Translations under genes and position numbers: made by a program | Notes under the pieces: generated by a model | What the model saw: the letters and a program-made list of their open reading frames with translations, nothing else | Database searches by the model: none | Told to the model about the DNA's origin: nothing | Assembly: GCF_016801985.1 (NCBI RefSeq) | Contig: NZ_JAEVLS010000003.1 | Span: forward strand, 620,001 to 684,000 | DNA: 64,000 nt | Direction: 5' to 3' | From: Steroidobacter gossypii | Lineage (GTDB): Bacteria; Pseudomonadota; Gammaproteobacteria; Steroidobacterales; Steroidobacteraceae | In this document: positions 9,924-19,078 of the stretch, piece after piece | How positions within the stretch are numbered: position 1 is the first letter of the stretch | How the letters are laid out: each line of letters starts with the position of its first letter

Positions 9924-10793
9924 ATGGAAACCCTGAGCGCAATCGATCAATTCAAGAGCACGGCGGTGGATCTTTCGGTGCGCTTCGGGCCGAAGCTGCT
10001 CGCCGCCATGGTGATCTTCGCGATCGGCGTCACCGTCAGCCGCTGGGTCGGCGTCATGTTGATGCGCGGTCTGGAACGAATCGAGCTGGAGCCCCCGGTG
10101 CGCTCGCTGCTCTCACGCATCGCTCGCACGATCGTGCTCGGCCTGTTCATGATCATGGCCTTGCAGAATCTGGGCGTCGAGTTGCTGCCGCTGATTGCCG
10201 GCCTCGGTGTGCTCGGCGCGGGCATCGCGCTGGCCATGCAGGGATTGTTGAGCGACGTGGCCGCCGGACTGTCGATCATCTTCTCCAGGCCGTTTCGCGT
10301 GGGCGAATACATCTCGGTCGTGGACGAGGAGGGTACGGTCGAGGACATCTCATTGTTCAGCACCACGCTTGCGCATCCGGATGGCTCGCGCGTGGTGATC
10401 CCGAACCGCAAGATCGTCGGCGAGATTTATCACAACTTCGGCACGACGCGAGAGCTGGAAATCTCGGTCGGCGTGGCCTACGACACCGATTTCGACCGCG
10501 CCGTGGCTGCAATTCAGGAGGTGCTGGCTGCGAACACACGCGTTTTGCCGGAGCCAGCGCCCCTCGTGCAAGCAGTGCGGCTTGCGGACTCCTGCGTAGA
10601 GATGGAACTGAAGTGCTGTGTTGGCGTCGACGACTACATTCCGGCCCGCGGTGAGCTGACGAGAGCCATCGTGGAAATCTGCCGCGAACGACGCATCGAG
10701 ATTCCATTCCCACGTCGGGACGTGCACGTCATCGGTGACGCGCTATTGCGTGATGCGCTTGATGAGCATCGTGCCCAGCAACGAAGCGCGTAG
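9924..10793 (+). CDS. Small mechanosensitive ion channel, MscS family
   Basis: The product has 289 residues from ATG 9924, close to the 286 of E. coli MscS. In-frame GTG 9915 and TTG 9918 behind the AAGAAGGA ribosome site are alternatives. Three N-terminal membrane segments lie at about 22-48, 66-90 and 92-120. The third is the pore helix, with the Gly/Ala-rich packing pattern and the family sequence GIALAMQGLLSDVAAG. The cytoplasmic beta domain follows (FRVGEYISV, then VVIPNRKI), then the C-terminal vestibule. Family members sit in the inner membrane as heptamers and release solutes on hypo-osmotic shock. It lies between the LuxR regulator and the second autotransporter; no functional link is visible. 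Confidence 0.93.
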   Translation: METLSAIDQFKSTAVDLSVRFGPKLLAAMVIFAIGVTVSRWVGVMLMRGLERIELEPPVRSLLSRIARTIVLGLFMIMALQNLGVELLPLIAGLGVLGAGIALAMQGLLSDVAAGLSIIFSRPFRVGEYISVVDEEGTVEDISLFSTTLAHPDGSRVVIPNRKIVGEIYHNFGTTRELEISVGVAYDTDFDRAVAAIQEVLAANTRVLPEPAPLVQAVRLADSCVEMELKCCVGVDDYIPARGELTRAIVEICRERRIEIPFPRRDVHVIGDALLRDALDEHRAQQRSA

Positions 10794-10896
10794 GCAAGCG
10801 AATGTGCTTTCGTTGCAAGCGCGCTTATTGTTTGTTTTTCTGGCGCGGCCTTGCTGATCCAGCAGCGGCCGTGCATGGTCGAGAGGAGAGAATAAG

Positions 10897-13800
10897 ATGA
10901 GCATCGAGCGGCAGCCCTTGCAGGCGGCGATCAGACTAGCATTGCATGATGCTCGCGTGAGGGGTCCGAGATCGAAGGCAAGTGCCATGGCGCTGCTGGC
11001 GTTGTCTGCGGCGGCCTGGTCGCCGCACACGAGAGCCGCCGACTACACAGCCGCGAACGAAACGGAGCTCCGCGATGCCATCGATGCTGCGAACGCCCAC
11101 GCGGATGCGAGCTCGACCATCACGCTGACAGGCGACATTACGCTCGCGAGCAACATCGCTTTTTCTGCGCTGACCAAGCCGATCACGATCAACAGCAACG
11201 GGTTCGCGCTGAACGCTCAGAGCGGCACCATTCCCGGCGGCACTCTTACGTTCTCCGGCAGCCCCCTGACCCTGATGGGTAGCGGCCAATTCCGAGGTGG
11301 CGACAGTGCCGATGGCACTAGCGGGATCAACGGCGGCGCCGCGCTCGCTCTGAGCGGCGGTTCCCTGATCAATCAAGCCTCGATCACCGGTGGCACCGGC
11401 GGCGATAACAGTGTCACTTTCGGCGGTAACGGCGGGGCAGGCGTGTTCGCCACGGACCTCACATTGAGGAACGACGGCTCGATCACGGGAGGTATGGGAG
11501 GCAACAAGACGGCCGGCGCTACTGGCCTCGGGGGTAATGGCAATAACGGCGTACTGATGACGGGTGGCGCGTTGACGAACAACGGGACGCTCACCGGAGG
11601 ACGCGGTGGCGACTCTAGTACCACCGCTACTCCGGGGGTCGGCGGTCATGGCGCCGGTCTGAACGGCGGCGTTCATGTCAACAACGGGGTCATACGCGGC
11701 GGTATGGGCGGATTGAACGCGTCGAACGTCGGCGGTGGCTCTGGATATGGAGTGCAGCTCCAGGGCACCGCGGAGCTCACAAACAACGTCAATGGCCTGA
11801 TAGAGGGTGGCGCCGGCAACCCCGCCGCCACCAACACCAACAATGGCGGCACCGGCGTCATGCTCTCGGGGAACACTCGGCTGATCAACCATGGAACGAT
11901 ACGAGGAGGCAGCAGCCCGTTCTTCAACAATACTCTTTCCGCGTATGGCAACGGCGTCTATCAGAACACCACCGGCACATCCACGATCGAGAACACCGGC
12001 ACCATCGAGGGCGCGCCTGGGGCGCGCGCGATCGGGGCTCCCAATGTGTCCTTTGTCAATATCAGTCTGACTGTCATCAACAGCGGCACCCTCCGCGCAG
12101 GCGCGGGCCAACCCAACGCGATCGAATTCGGCACGAACGCGGCCGCCGTCAGCATTCTGGAGTTGCATCCGGGCTCGGTGATTGAAGGCAACGTTGTCGC
12201 GCCGTCCACGAACGTCAACGACACGTTCCGGCTCGGCGGCGAGGGCGAAGGCAGCTTTGACGTCTCCACCATCAACACGCAGTACTCGGGCTTCTCGAGG
12301 CTCGAGAAAACCGGCACGAGTGTCTGGACCCTGACGGGCGCCAGCTCGGGTGCCACCGTCGGTTGGCATCTATTGGGCGGCACCATCTCGGCATCGAACG
12401 CCGGGCAATTGTTTCCCAGCTTGAACTTCTACAATGGCGCAAGCCTGCGAAACACCGCCGCCTTCTCGTACGGACGGCCCACCTATTTCAACGCCGGCGG
12501 CGGAGTGATCGATACCGAGGCCGATCTCACGCTGACCAGCAGCCTTCAGGGAACGGGCAGCTTGACCAAGAGAGGCGCCGCCACCCTGATCATCTCCAGC
12601 ACGTTCAACATCTACAGCGGCGGCACCGTCATCGAGGACGGCACTGTGCAGTTCGGCAATGGCGGACCGGGATTCAATACTGCGATACCAGCCAATGGCA
12701 ATATCACGAACGACGGCGTGCTCGCCTTCAACTACTCGGCAGCCCGCGCTTACAACAACCTCATTTCCGGCACCGGCAGCGTGATCCAGCGCGGCACGGG
12801 CGCGATGACGCTGGCCGGCAACAACACCTACACGGGCGCGACGAACGTCGATGCCGGCGCACTGCTCATCAACGGCGATCAGTCCGCTGCGACGGGCCTC
12901 GTCACCGTGGCGAACGGCGCAACGCTGGGCGGCAGCGGCATCATTGGCGGCGCAGTCACCGTTGCCGACGGCGGCCATCTCGCACCGGGTAACAGCCCCG
13001 GCACGCTGACGATGGGCGCGCTCACGCTGAGCAGCGGTTCGGTTCTCGATTTCGAGCTCGGTGAAGCCAATGCGGTCGGCGGCACGTACAACGATCTGAT
13101 CAACGTCAACGGCGATCTCACGCTCGATGGCACACTGAATGTTGCTCTCTCGGCCGGCGGTACGTACGGCGCGGGCATTTATCGCCTCATCAACTACACC
13201 GGCACGCTGACGGACAATGGTTTGGACCTCGGGTTGATGCCCGCGAGCTCGGCCAACTACGTGCAGACCTCGGTCGCCAATCAAGTGAACCTGATCAACA
13301 CGCAGGGTCTGGTGCTGAACTACTGGGATGGCGCCGACCACGCGCGCAACGATGGAGAGATCGGCGGCGGCAGCGGTGTTTGGCAAGCCGGCGGCAACGA
13401 TAACTGGACCACGGCGGACGCAGCGATCAACGCCGATTATCAGGACGGCGCGATGGTCATCTTCGGTGGCACGGGCGGCACCGTCACGGTCGATGACAGT
13501 CTCGGCGGCATCATCGTCTCGGGAATGCAGTTCGCAAGCGATGACTATCGCATCGAAGGCGATGCGATCTCGCTCGGCGCCGGTTCGAACACCGTGCGCG
13601 TGGGCGACGGCACCGAAGCTGGCACAGGCTTCACAGCAACCATCGCAAGCGCGCTCACTGGCAGCGGCACGCTAGACAAGACGGATCTCGGCACGCTCGT
13701 GCTCACCGGTGAGAATACCTACACCGGCGGCACCACGATCTCCGGAGGCACGTTGCAAGTGGGGGACGGCGGAACATCCGGCAGCCTCACGGGCGATGTC

Positions 13801-15879
13801 ACAAACAACGCGACGCTCGCGTTCAATCGTTCCGATGCGCTGTCGGTTGATGGCGTGATCTCCGGCACTGGTGTCGTGCGCCAGGTGGGCAGCGGCTCGA
13901 CCGTGCTCACGGGCGCCGGCTCGACCGTCAGCACGCTCGACGTTCAGCATGGCTCGCTGGAGCTGGCCAGTGGAGCCAGCCTGTCATCGAATACAACCAC
14001 GATCGCGGCCGGCGCGACGCTGCGCAATGCGGGTACGTTCGAGGGCACGGTCGGCGATGACACGCTCGCGCTCGGCGGAACATTGATCGGTGCAGTGAGC
14101 TTGCTCGATGGCAACGATCAGGTGCAGATCGCGGCAGGCGCGGATTTCTCGCAAGCCGCATTGGACGGTGGCGCCGGCGTCGACACCATAGAGCTGGTCT
14201 ACGACAGCGCGCTCACGGTGCCGGAGAACTTCGCGGCGACCGCGTTCGAGCAGTTGACCAAGCGTGGTCGCGGCGAGCTCACGTTCTCCGGCACCATGGA
14301 TGCCTTCAGTGATGGCATCACGGTTGCCGAAGGCGACGTGCAACTCTCCAACGCGACCATCGTAACCAACGAATTCCGGATCGAGCAGGGCGTGACCCTT
14401 GGCGGCACGGGCTCGCTCAGCGGCAACCTCGTCAACGCAGGAATGCTTTCTCCGGGTCACAGTCCGGGCACCATCCACGTCGGCGGCAACTATACGCAAT
14501 CTGCCAGCGGCACTCTGATTTCAGAAATCAGCCGTGCTGGAACAGATCTACTCGACGTGGACGGCAGCGCGAGCCTGGCCGGAACGCATCGAGTCAATGT
14601 GGAGTACGGCATGTATCTCGACGCCGCCACACATACGCTGATTCAGGCTGATGGCGGCATCAGCGGTGAGTTCAGCTCGATCGAGATGAACCCCAGCGCA
14701 TTGATGACGGCACAGCGAGAGTTGAGCGCGAATGCGTTGACGGTCAGCTTTGCACGCGCGCCGATGACGAGCGTCGTTGACCCGCAATCCGGTCGAGGAC
14801 GTTTCGCGGCCTGGCTGGAAGAGCAAATCACTGCAGGCAGCCTGACGCCGAGCATGACCGACTACATCGATTCGTTGCTGCAGCAGCCGACGGCCGAAGG
14901 CGTACAAGCGCTGCTCAGCGAGCGTGGCGAGCCGGTGGCGAGCGTGAGTCAGAACAGCGTATCGATCCTCGGCGCAGGCTTTGCTCGCAGTGTGTTCGAA
15001 CGTTTCACGCTGAGCGAAACGGCGCAGTGTGCTCCGACGGAGCAAGGCTCGAATGACACGCTCAATTGCTTCTGGGGACAGGGGCTGCGGCGGTGGGGGC
15101 AGGCCGGTGGCGACTCGCGCTACGATTGGACCAACGATGGACTACAGATTGGCGCGGATCGACAGCTGTCCTCCGGCTGGTCGCTCGGCGGCACGTTCGG
15201 ATATGCCGATAGCGCGGTGCGTGATCTCAGCGCAGCTCGCAACGAAGTGCGTTCCAAGCTCGGCGGCCTCTACGCCAACTACAATCCCGGGCGGCTGAGC
15301 CTGGGCGCGATGGCGTTCTACAGCGCCAATGACAACGAGACTCGTCGCAGTGTTCTGGTCGGGAGCACCCGCCAGGAAGCGCGGGCCGACTTCGATAGCG
15401 ACAGCTACGGCGCGGCCATTCGCCTCGGCTATCGCATGACCAGCGAAGCGGGGCCGCTCGTGCGGCCATTCATCGAAGCGTTCTACGATCACACGGAGGA
15501 CGCTCGATTCAGCGAGCGCAATGCCGGCGAAGGCAACATGAGCGCACATATCCATGACCGCGACGGTTTGCGCGGCACATTGGGGCTGCAACTCGCCGAC
15601 AGCTACGAAGGCTACGGGCAGGTGTTCCGGCCGGCGCTCGAGATCGGCGTCGCCCATCAGTTCGAAGATGCGCGCTCGACGCTCGATCTGCAGCCGTTCA
15701 GCGGCATGCCCTCGTTCCGCACTCACGGACCGGCGCTGGATCGCACGGCCTACATCGCCCGCGCTTCGCTCAATGTATCGCTCAGCGCAAATGCTTCGCT
15801 TGCGCTCGGCTATGGCGGCGAGTTCGCGGACGACTATTCGCAGAACGAGGGCAATTTGAGCATCCGCGTGGCTTGGTAA
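10897..15879 (+). CDS. Autotransporter (type Va), 1,660 residues
   Basis: ATG 10897 is preceded by GAGAGGAGAG. The long N-terminal signal region (about 1-47) ends with a hydrophobic stretch and a probable cut after HTRA. The first passenger segment (TAANETELRDAIDAAN) resembles the start of pectate-lyase-like beta-helix adhesins. Residues about 120-330 are very glycine/asparagine-rich (GGxGG turns), followed by transport repeats (GNNTYTGATNVDAG near 630 and GENTYTGGTTISGG near 940). A linker carrying C-x13-C (QCAPTEQGSNDTLNC) precedes the barrel (about 1387-1660), which ends in RVAW. It is predicted to be an outer-membrane protein with an exported passenger. No protease active site is evident, so an adhesin role is more likely. 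It is not a close copy of the upstream autotransporter. Confidence 0.95.
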   Translation: MSIERQPLQAAIRLALHDARVRGPRSKASAMALLALSAAAWSPHTRAADYTAANETELRDAIDAANAHADASSTITLTGDITLASNIAFSALTKPITINSNGFALNAQSGTIPGGTLTFSGSPLTLMGSGQFRGGDSADGTSGINGGAALALSGGSLINQASITGGTGGDNSVTFGGNGGAGVFATDLTLRNDGSITGGMGGNKTAGATGLGGNGNNGVLMTGGALTNNGTLTGGRGGDSSTTATPGVGGHGAGLNGGVHVNNGVIRGGMGGLNASNVGGGSGYGVQLQGTAELTNNVNGLIEGGAGNPAATNTNNGGTGVMLSGNTRLINHGTIRGGSSPFFNNTLSAYGNGVYQNTTGTSTIENTGTIEGAPGARAIGAPNVSFVNISLTVINSGTLRAGAGQPNAIEFGTNAAAVSILELHPGSVIEGNVVAPSTNVNDTFRLGGEGEGSFDVSTINTQYSGFSRLEKTGTSVWTLTGASSGATVGWHLLGGTISASNAGQLFPSLNFYNGASLRNTAAFSYGRPTYFNAGGGVIDTEADLTLTSSLQGTGSLTKRGAATLIISSTFNIYSGGTVIEDGTVQFGNGGPGFNTAIPANGNITNDGVLAFNYSAARAYNNLISGTGSVIQRGTGAMTLAGNNTYTGATNVDAGALLINGDQSAATGLVTVANGATLGGSGIIGGAVTVADGGHLAPGNSPGTLTMGALTLSSGSVLDFELGEANAVGGTYNDLINVNGDLTLDGTLNVALSAGGTYGAGIYRLINYTGTLTDNGLDLGLMPASSANYVQTSVANQVNLINTQGLVLNYWDGADHARNDGEIGGGSGVWQAGGNDNWTTADAAINADYQDGAMVIFGGTGGTVTVDDSLGGIIVSGMQFASDDYRIEGDAISLGAGSNTVRVGDGTEAGTGFTATIASALTGSGTLDKTDLGTLVLTGENTYTGGTTISGGTLQVGDGGTSGSLTGDVTNNATLAFNRSDALSVDGVISGTGVVRQVGSGSTVLTGAGSTVSTLDVQHGSLELASGASLSSNTTTIAAGATLRNAGTFEGTVGDDTLALGGTLIGAVSLLDGNDQVQIAAGADFSQAALDGGAGVDTIELVYDSALTVPENFAATAFEQLTKRGRGELTFSGTMDAFSDGITVAEGDVQLSNATIVTNEFRIEQGVTLGGTGSLSGNLVNAGMLSPGHSPGTIHVGGNYTQSASGTLISEISRAGTDLLDVDGSASLAGTHRVNVEYGMYLDAATHTLIQADGGISGEFSSIEMNPSALMTAQRELSANALTVSFARAPMTSVVDPQSGRGRFAAWLEEQITAGSLTPSMTDYIDSLLQQPTAEGVQALLSERGEPVASVSQNSVSILGAGFARSVFERFTLSETAQCAPTEQGSNDTLNCFWGQGLRRWGQAGGDSRYDWTNDGLQIGADRQLSSGWSLGGTFGYADSAVRDLSAARNEVRSKLGGLYANYNPGRLSLGAMAFYSANDNETRRSVLVGSTRQEARADFDSDSYGAAIRLGYRMTSEAGPLVRPFIEAFYDHTEDARFSERNAGEGNMSAHIHDRDGLRGTLGLQLADSYEGYGQVFRPALEIGVAHQFEDARSTLDLQPFSGMPSFRTHGPALDRTAYIARASLNVSLSANASLALGYGGEFADDYSQNEGNLSIRVAW

Positions 15880-16066
15880 CGTAAGTTCCGAACAGCTCGT
15901 GTGCTGCGTCTGCCGAGCGCGCCGAAGCGGCCGCGACCTCAATCGAAGGTCGATGTATGGGGGAACGCAGATCGCATGGATCATGCAGGACGGACGGAAT
16001 GACGTGAACGCCGCGCTCACAGCGAGGATGGACGCGCTCTAGGGGCGGCTGCCACGCAAGCGTCAA

Positions 16067-16231
16067 TCAGCTCGTCCCTCGCATGACATCAATGAAAGCC
16101 CGCAACGTTGCCGGTACGTGACGAAAGCCGGGGTAATGCAGTCGTAGCCCACTCACGCGAGGCGATCAGTCCTCCAGAAAAGAGACAAGTCGGCCGTCGC
16201 TCACCCACGGTTGCGAGTCAACTTCCACGTT
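16067..16231 (-). pseudogene. LysR-family regulator, C-terminal remnant
   Basis: The minus strand encodes the signature end of a LysR-type regulator effector domain: SDGRLVSFLED, then SPRVSGLRLHYPGFRHVP, then ATLRAFIDVMRGTS and a stop (TCA at 16067-16069 on plus). A TGA interrupts the frame between LED and SPR, where family members usually have tryptophan, so one TGG to TGA change is likely. Nothing resembling the DNA-binding domain is found upstream. It is a decayed 3' end about 50 codons long. Its original target is unknown. Confidence 0.7.
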
Positions 16232-16489
16232 TGCAGCGATAATGGTGAGCGAGCGCGCAGGATCTAATAGCGAAGCAGATAGCATGGTTTGTCCTCCGGC
16301 GGGGCGGATGGCCGTCGTGAGGGTTCCGGAGGAAAGCGATCGCTGACTCCGAACCCTGTACGCCCAGTAACGCGGAGCGGTTGTATTCCGAGCCCCGGCG
16401 CGCGCCGCATATACAGCACGCCCTGCTTCAGGGCATCGGCCCGGAGGGGGTGAACCCCGGGCCACTGAGCGGTGGGCTGAAACAAAAAA

Positions 16490-16512
16490 GTCACATGGCG
16501 CTGTCACACTGG
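16490..16512 (+). promoter_or_regulatory. Paired GTCAC repeats upstream of first STN gene
   Basis: GTCACATGG at 16490-16498 and GTCACACTGG at 16503-16512 are 13 bases apart, about one helical turn, and follow a run of A residues. The second STN gene has a similar pair (GTCAC at 35833 and 35844). This is a candidate operator or promoter for the signalling cassette. The five-base core is short, so chance is possible. Confidence 0.35.
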
Positions 16513-16632
16513 CGAACTCACCATGATGCCCCTAGCTTGTCGAGCCGATGTCTTGTCCTGCCAACGCCAGCGAAGCGCTGTCGCGGGCAGCGGCTGCGCT
16601 CATCGCGTGGCGGGGCGCCAGGACTACGCGGG

Positions 16633-17352
16633 ATGGCAATTCGTGCCGCGCGCCTGAACGTCTGTGGCGCGATGGTGTGCATCTTGTCTGCGCTGACAGC
16701 CTCGTCCTGGGCTGCGGCAGCTCCGATGCCATCCGCACGCGCGCAGGCCGATCACTCAGGGGAGCACTTCGAGTTCGACATCCCGGCCCAACCATTGGCG
16801 GATGCGTTACGGCGCTTTGCATCGCTCACCCGGGAGCCGACCTTGTTTCGCAGTGACCTGGTCAATGGCCGAAGCTCCACGGCGGTTCGCGGACTGTACA
16901 CTTCCGAAGTTGCCTTGCATCGGTTGCTGGAGGGCACAGGCCTCACGGCCGAGAAATCGGATCAGGGTGGCCGCGGCGGTTTTGTCCTGAATGCGATTGA
17001 TCCCTCCGTGGTCGCGCCGCGGGTCGCCCTTGGCAATCTGGCAGGCTATCCCGGCCTGATTCAGGCGCGTGTTTGGGAAGCATTGTGCGCCCATGCTCGA
17101 ACCGCGCCTGGGACATACCGCACGCTGTTGCGCTTCGAGGTGGATGGCGCCGGCCAGATCCAACGGCCTCGCTTGCTCACATCCACGGGCGATGCGCACC
17201 GGGACGCGGCGATGCTGGCTACTTTGCTAGCCGTGCGCCTGGACGGACCGCCGCCGGCCGACCTGCCGCAGCCAGTGACCATGCTGATCGTGCCACGCGA
17301 TGCCGAGAACGGCGACGCGCCGAGTTGTGACGACGGAGCTTCCGGAGCATGA
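16633..17352 (+). CDS. STN-TonB hybrid periplasmic protein (cassette 1)
   Basis: The product has 239 residues from ATG 16633, chosen because AGGA lies nine bases upstream and a signal peptide follows directly (hydrophobic about 10-30). Residues about 45-120 form an STN domain (FDIPAQPLADALRRF, then VRGLYTSEVALHRLLEGTGL), the fold that TonB-dependent transducers use to contact FecR. Residues about 135-222 resemble a TonB C-terminal domain (LRFEVDGAGQIQRPRLLTSTG, then PQPVTMLIV). No beta-barrel follows, so this is a free periplasmic protein rather than a receptor. Its stop overlaps the sigma-factor start (ATGA), so the two are translationally coupled. A role as signal relay to the downstream FecR is inferred. 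It is paralogous to the gene at 35956. Confidence 0.85.
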   Translation: MAIRAARLNVCGAMVCILSALTASSWAAAAPMPSARAQADHSGEHFEFDIPAQPLADALRRFASLTREPTLFRSDLVNGRSSTAVRGLYTSEVALHRLLEGTGLTAEKSDQGGRGGFVLNAIDPSVVAPRVALGNLAGYPGLIQARVWEALCAHARTAPGTYRTLLRFEVDGAGQIQRPRLLTSTGDAHRDAAMLATLLAVRLDGPPPADLPQPVTMLIVPRDAENGDAPSCDDGASGA

Positions 17353-17924
17353 CCGAGGAAGTCCGCCCGCAATTGATCGATTACCTGGTCAAACACTACG
17401 GCACGCTCAAGCTGCGTGTGTCGCAGCTGCTAGGTAACACCGAGCTGGCGGGCGACGCCCTGCACGACGCCTGGCTGCGCCTGAAGACCAGGGAAGCGGA
17501 GGATGCAATTCACAGCCCGAGCAGTTACCTGGTGCGAATGGCCGTCAATCTCGCGGTCGACGTGCAACGCCGCCAGGGCCGTTCGGTGTCGCTCGAAGAA
17601 ATCAACGCGGCGATGGCGCTGTCCGACCCGCTCCCCGGTCCCGCCCGGACCGCGGAATCGCAGGCCGAGCTCGACGAACTGGTCAAGCTCGTGGAGCGCA
17701 TGCCGGCGCGCCGGCGCGAGGTTTTCATTCTGGTGCACTGGGAGGGGATTCGGCAGGACGAGGTGGCCAGACGCCTGGGATGCTCCAAGCGCACGGTCGA
17801 GTATGAGTTGCAGCGTGCTCACCAACATTTGACCGGACGGCTCAAGCCGGTCATAAAAAAAATTGCGGATGGACGGGGTCCCCATTCGTCTAGAAACATC
17901 CATGAAGACACGTGTGACAGATAG
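17349..17924 (+). CDS. FecI-type ECF sigma factor (cassette 1)
   Basis: The product has 191 residues. The sigma-2 region is about 8-80 (GDALHDAWLRLK, then SSYLVRMAVNLAVD) and the sigma-4 region about 115-165 (MPARRREVFILVHWEG, then DEVARRLGCSKRTVEYEL). It should direct RNA polymerase to a small regulon and be held by the FecR encoded next. The start overlaps the STN gene by four bases. The 3' end overlaps the FecR gene if that starts at 17902. A run of eight A residues at codons 169-172 lies exactly where loss of one base would join this frame to FecR. Likely targets are the adjacent giant TpsA gene and perhaps the cassette itself; this is inference from position. Confidence 0.92.
   Translation: MTEEVRPQLIDYLVKHYGTLKLRVSQLLGNTELAGDALHDAWLRLKTREAEDAIHSPSSYLVRMAVNLAVDVQRRQGRSVSLEEINAAMALSDPLPGPARTAESQAELDELVKLVERMPARRREVFILVHWEGIRQDEVARRLGCSKRTVEYELQRAHQHLTGRLKPVIKKIADGRGPHSSRNIHEDTCDR
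17855..17862 (+). other. A8 homopolymer at the sigma/anti-sigma junction
   Basis: Eight consecutive A residues read as (at)A AAA AAA A(tt) in the sigma-factor frame, in strongly GC-rich surroundings. Loss of one A, in DNA or by RNA-polymerase slippage, moves the ribosome into the frame of the anti-sigma gene with no stop between, giving a fused protein of about 517 residues. A ribosomal minus-one slip would instead stop within about ten codons. Confidence 0.6.
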
Positions 17925-18903
17925 CACGATTGCCAGCGACGACTTGCAAAGCCAGGCGTGGGTCTGGCTGCGCCTGCTCAACTCGGGCGAGGTCAAATCC
18001 TGGGATCTGGAAGGCTTTCAGCGCTGGCTGCAGGCCAGTCCCGCACATCGGGCGGCCTTCAATGCAGCCAGACAGCAGTGGGACGCGTTCAGACCCGCGG
18101 CCGGGGCGGTGTTACGCCGGAATGCCGACGCCGCCGCTTTTCATCAGCGCACGTTGCCCGGACGCCTGCAAAGCCGCCGAGCTTTTCTGACGGCCGCGGC
18201 CGGCGCCGCCGCCGTCGCCGGGATCGCCGTTCTGCATCCGTCCGCCGATCTTTGGCCTGCCGCCGGGCGATGGGGCGCGGACTACCGAACCGACACCGGC
18301 GAGCAGCGACAGATCGCGCTGAGCGATGTCGTCAAAGTCACAATGAACACTCAGACCAGCATCCGTCGGCAGACCGTGGGTGAGCGGATCGTCGGCATCG
18401 ATCTGCTGGCGGGCGAAGCGGCCATCGATCTGCCAGCGGCCTCCGCCAACGGTCAGCCGTTCGTCGTCGCCGCCGGTCGCGGCCGCAGCTTCGCCGAGAC
18501 CGCGCAATTCGAGGTGCGCTATCTGGACGGCAAAGTTTGCGTCACCTGTGTCGAAGGCGAGGTTCGGGTTGAGCACGCACAGGGAATCCGCAGGCTCGCG
18601 GCAGGCGAGCGAACGATTTATGACGAGCGCATGCTCAGCGGCGTGGACAGCATCGATCCCCGCCGAGCGTCGGCCTGGCGCAAGGGCGAACTGGTGTTCG
18701 ACAACGCGCGGCTCGCCGATGTGATCGCGGAAATCAATCGTTACCGCCCCGGCCGTGTCGTACTGATGAATGCAGCGATGCGCGACAAGCCGGTCAGCGG
18801 CAGTTTCTATATCGCCTCGCTGGATCAGGCGCTGGCGCTGCTCCAACGCACCTTCGATCTGAACGCCCGCACCTTGCCGGGCGGTCTGTTCGTGCTGAGC
18901 TAG
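17902..18903 (+). CDS. FecR-type anti-sigma factor (cassette 1)
   Basis: The product has 333 residues from ATG 17902; the frame is open further upstream to a TTG at 17863. Residues about 12-60 are the cytoplasmic sigma-binding FecR N-terminal domain (QAWVWLRLLNSGE, then FQRWL). SRRAFLTAAAGAAAVAGIA at 91-109 is a twin-arginine-type membrane segment, as known for FecR proteins that use Tat export. The periplasmic FecR domain is about 125-225 and includes a CxxC (C213, C216). The C-terminal 265-333 is the STN-like partner domain (FDNARLADVIAEINRYRP). By family knowledge it sequesters or activates FecI depending on a periplasmic STN contact, here most likely the hybrid protein two genes upstream. 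Confidence 0.9.
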   Translation: MKTRVTDSTIASDDLQSQAWVWLRLLNSGEVKSWDLEGFQRWLQASPAHRAAFNAARQQWDAFRPAAGAVLRRNADAAAFHQRTLPGRLQSRRAFLTAAAGAAAVAGIAVLHPSADLWPAAGRWGADYRTDTGEQRQIALSDVVKVTMNTQTSIRRQTVGERIVGIDLLAGEAAIDLPAASANGQPFVVAAGRGRSFAETAQFEVRYLDGKVCVTCVEGEVRVEHAQGIRRLAAGERTIYDERMLSGVDSIDPRRASAWRKGELVFDNARLADVIAEINRYRPGRVVLMNAAMRDKPVSGSFYIASLDQALALLQRTFDLNARTLPGGLFVLS

Positions 18904-18917
18904 CCCTTGCGCTAGCT
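18898..18917. terminator. Inverted repeat overlapping the FecR stop codon
   Basis: AGCTAGC at 18898-18904 and GCTAGCT at 18911-18917 form a 7-bp stem with a six-base loop, spanning the TAG stop of the anti-sigma gene. A second small repeat (GTTCG 18921-18925, CGAAC 18929-18933) follows at once. There is no T-tract, so this is a possible weak terminator or attenuator between the regulatory genes and the giant exoprotein gene. Confidence 0.35.
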
Positions 18918-18999
18918 GCTGTTCGTTACGAACGAATGACGTCGTCCTTTCATTCCGATGTGCATCCGATGCGCGAGCAACGAGCGCACGAATGAAACA

Positions 19000-19047
19000 G
19001 TCACGCTGAAAAATAGTTTGCGGACCGGGCCACGGCCGTTCGTCTTA
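19000..19047 (+). promoter_or_regulatory. Candidate ECF promoter of first giant TpsA gene
   Basis: GTCAC at 19000-19004, then an A-rich patch (GAAAAATAGTTTG), then CGTCTTA at 19041-19047, 32 bases before the GTG start. CGTC is a common ECF-type -10 core and the second TpsA gene shows a comparable order (GTCAC, A-run, TTCGTC). The spacing between the parts differs by several bases in the two copies, which weakens the case. Confidence 0.35.
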
Positions 19048-19078
19048 GCCCACCAAAAATCAGCGGCGGGCTTTTCAG

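Larger units (their letters stand above)
15880..16632. other. Gene-poor spacer, 753 bases
   Basis: No complete gene is supported here. It contains a LysR regulator remnant on the minus strand (16067-16231), a weak 6-bp inverted repeat just after the autotransporter (CGACCT 15934-15939 with AGGTCG 15947-15952) and, near its right end, an A-rich patch with two GTCAC repeats that may be the promoter of the STN gene. Confidence 0.6.

Noticed and set aside
16166-16507. 113-codon minus-strand gene
   Set aside because: Its end is the LysR remnant upstream of a nonsense codon and the rest has no family resemblance; treated as pseudogene plus spacer.
17855-17862. Programmed minus-one ribosomal frameshift at the A8 tract
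   Set aside because: The minus-one frame reaches a TAG after about ten codons. Only loss of one base (or gain of two) joins FecI to FecR, so template slippage is the better hypothesis.
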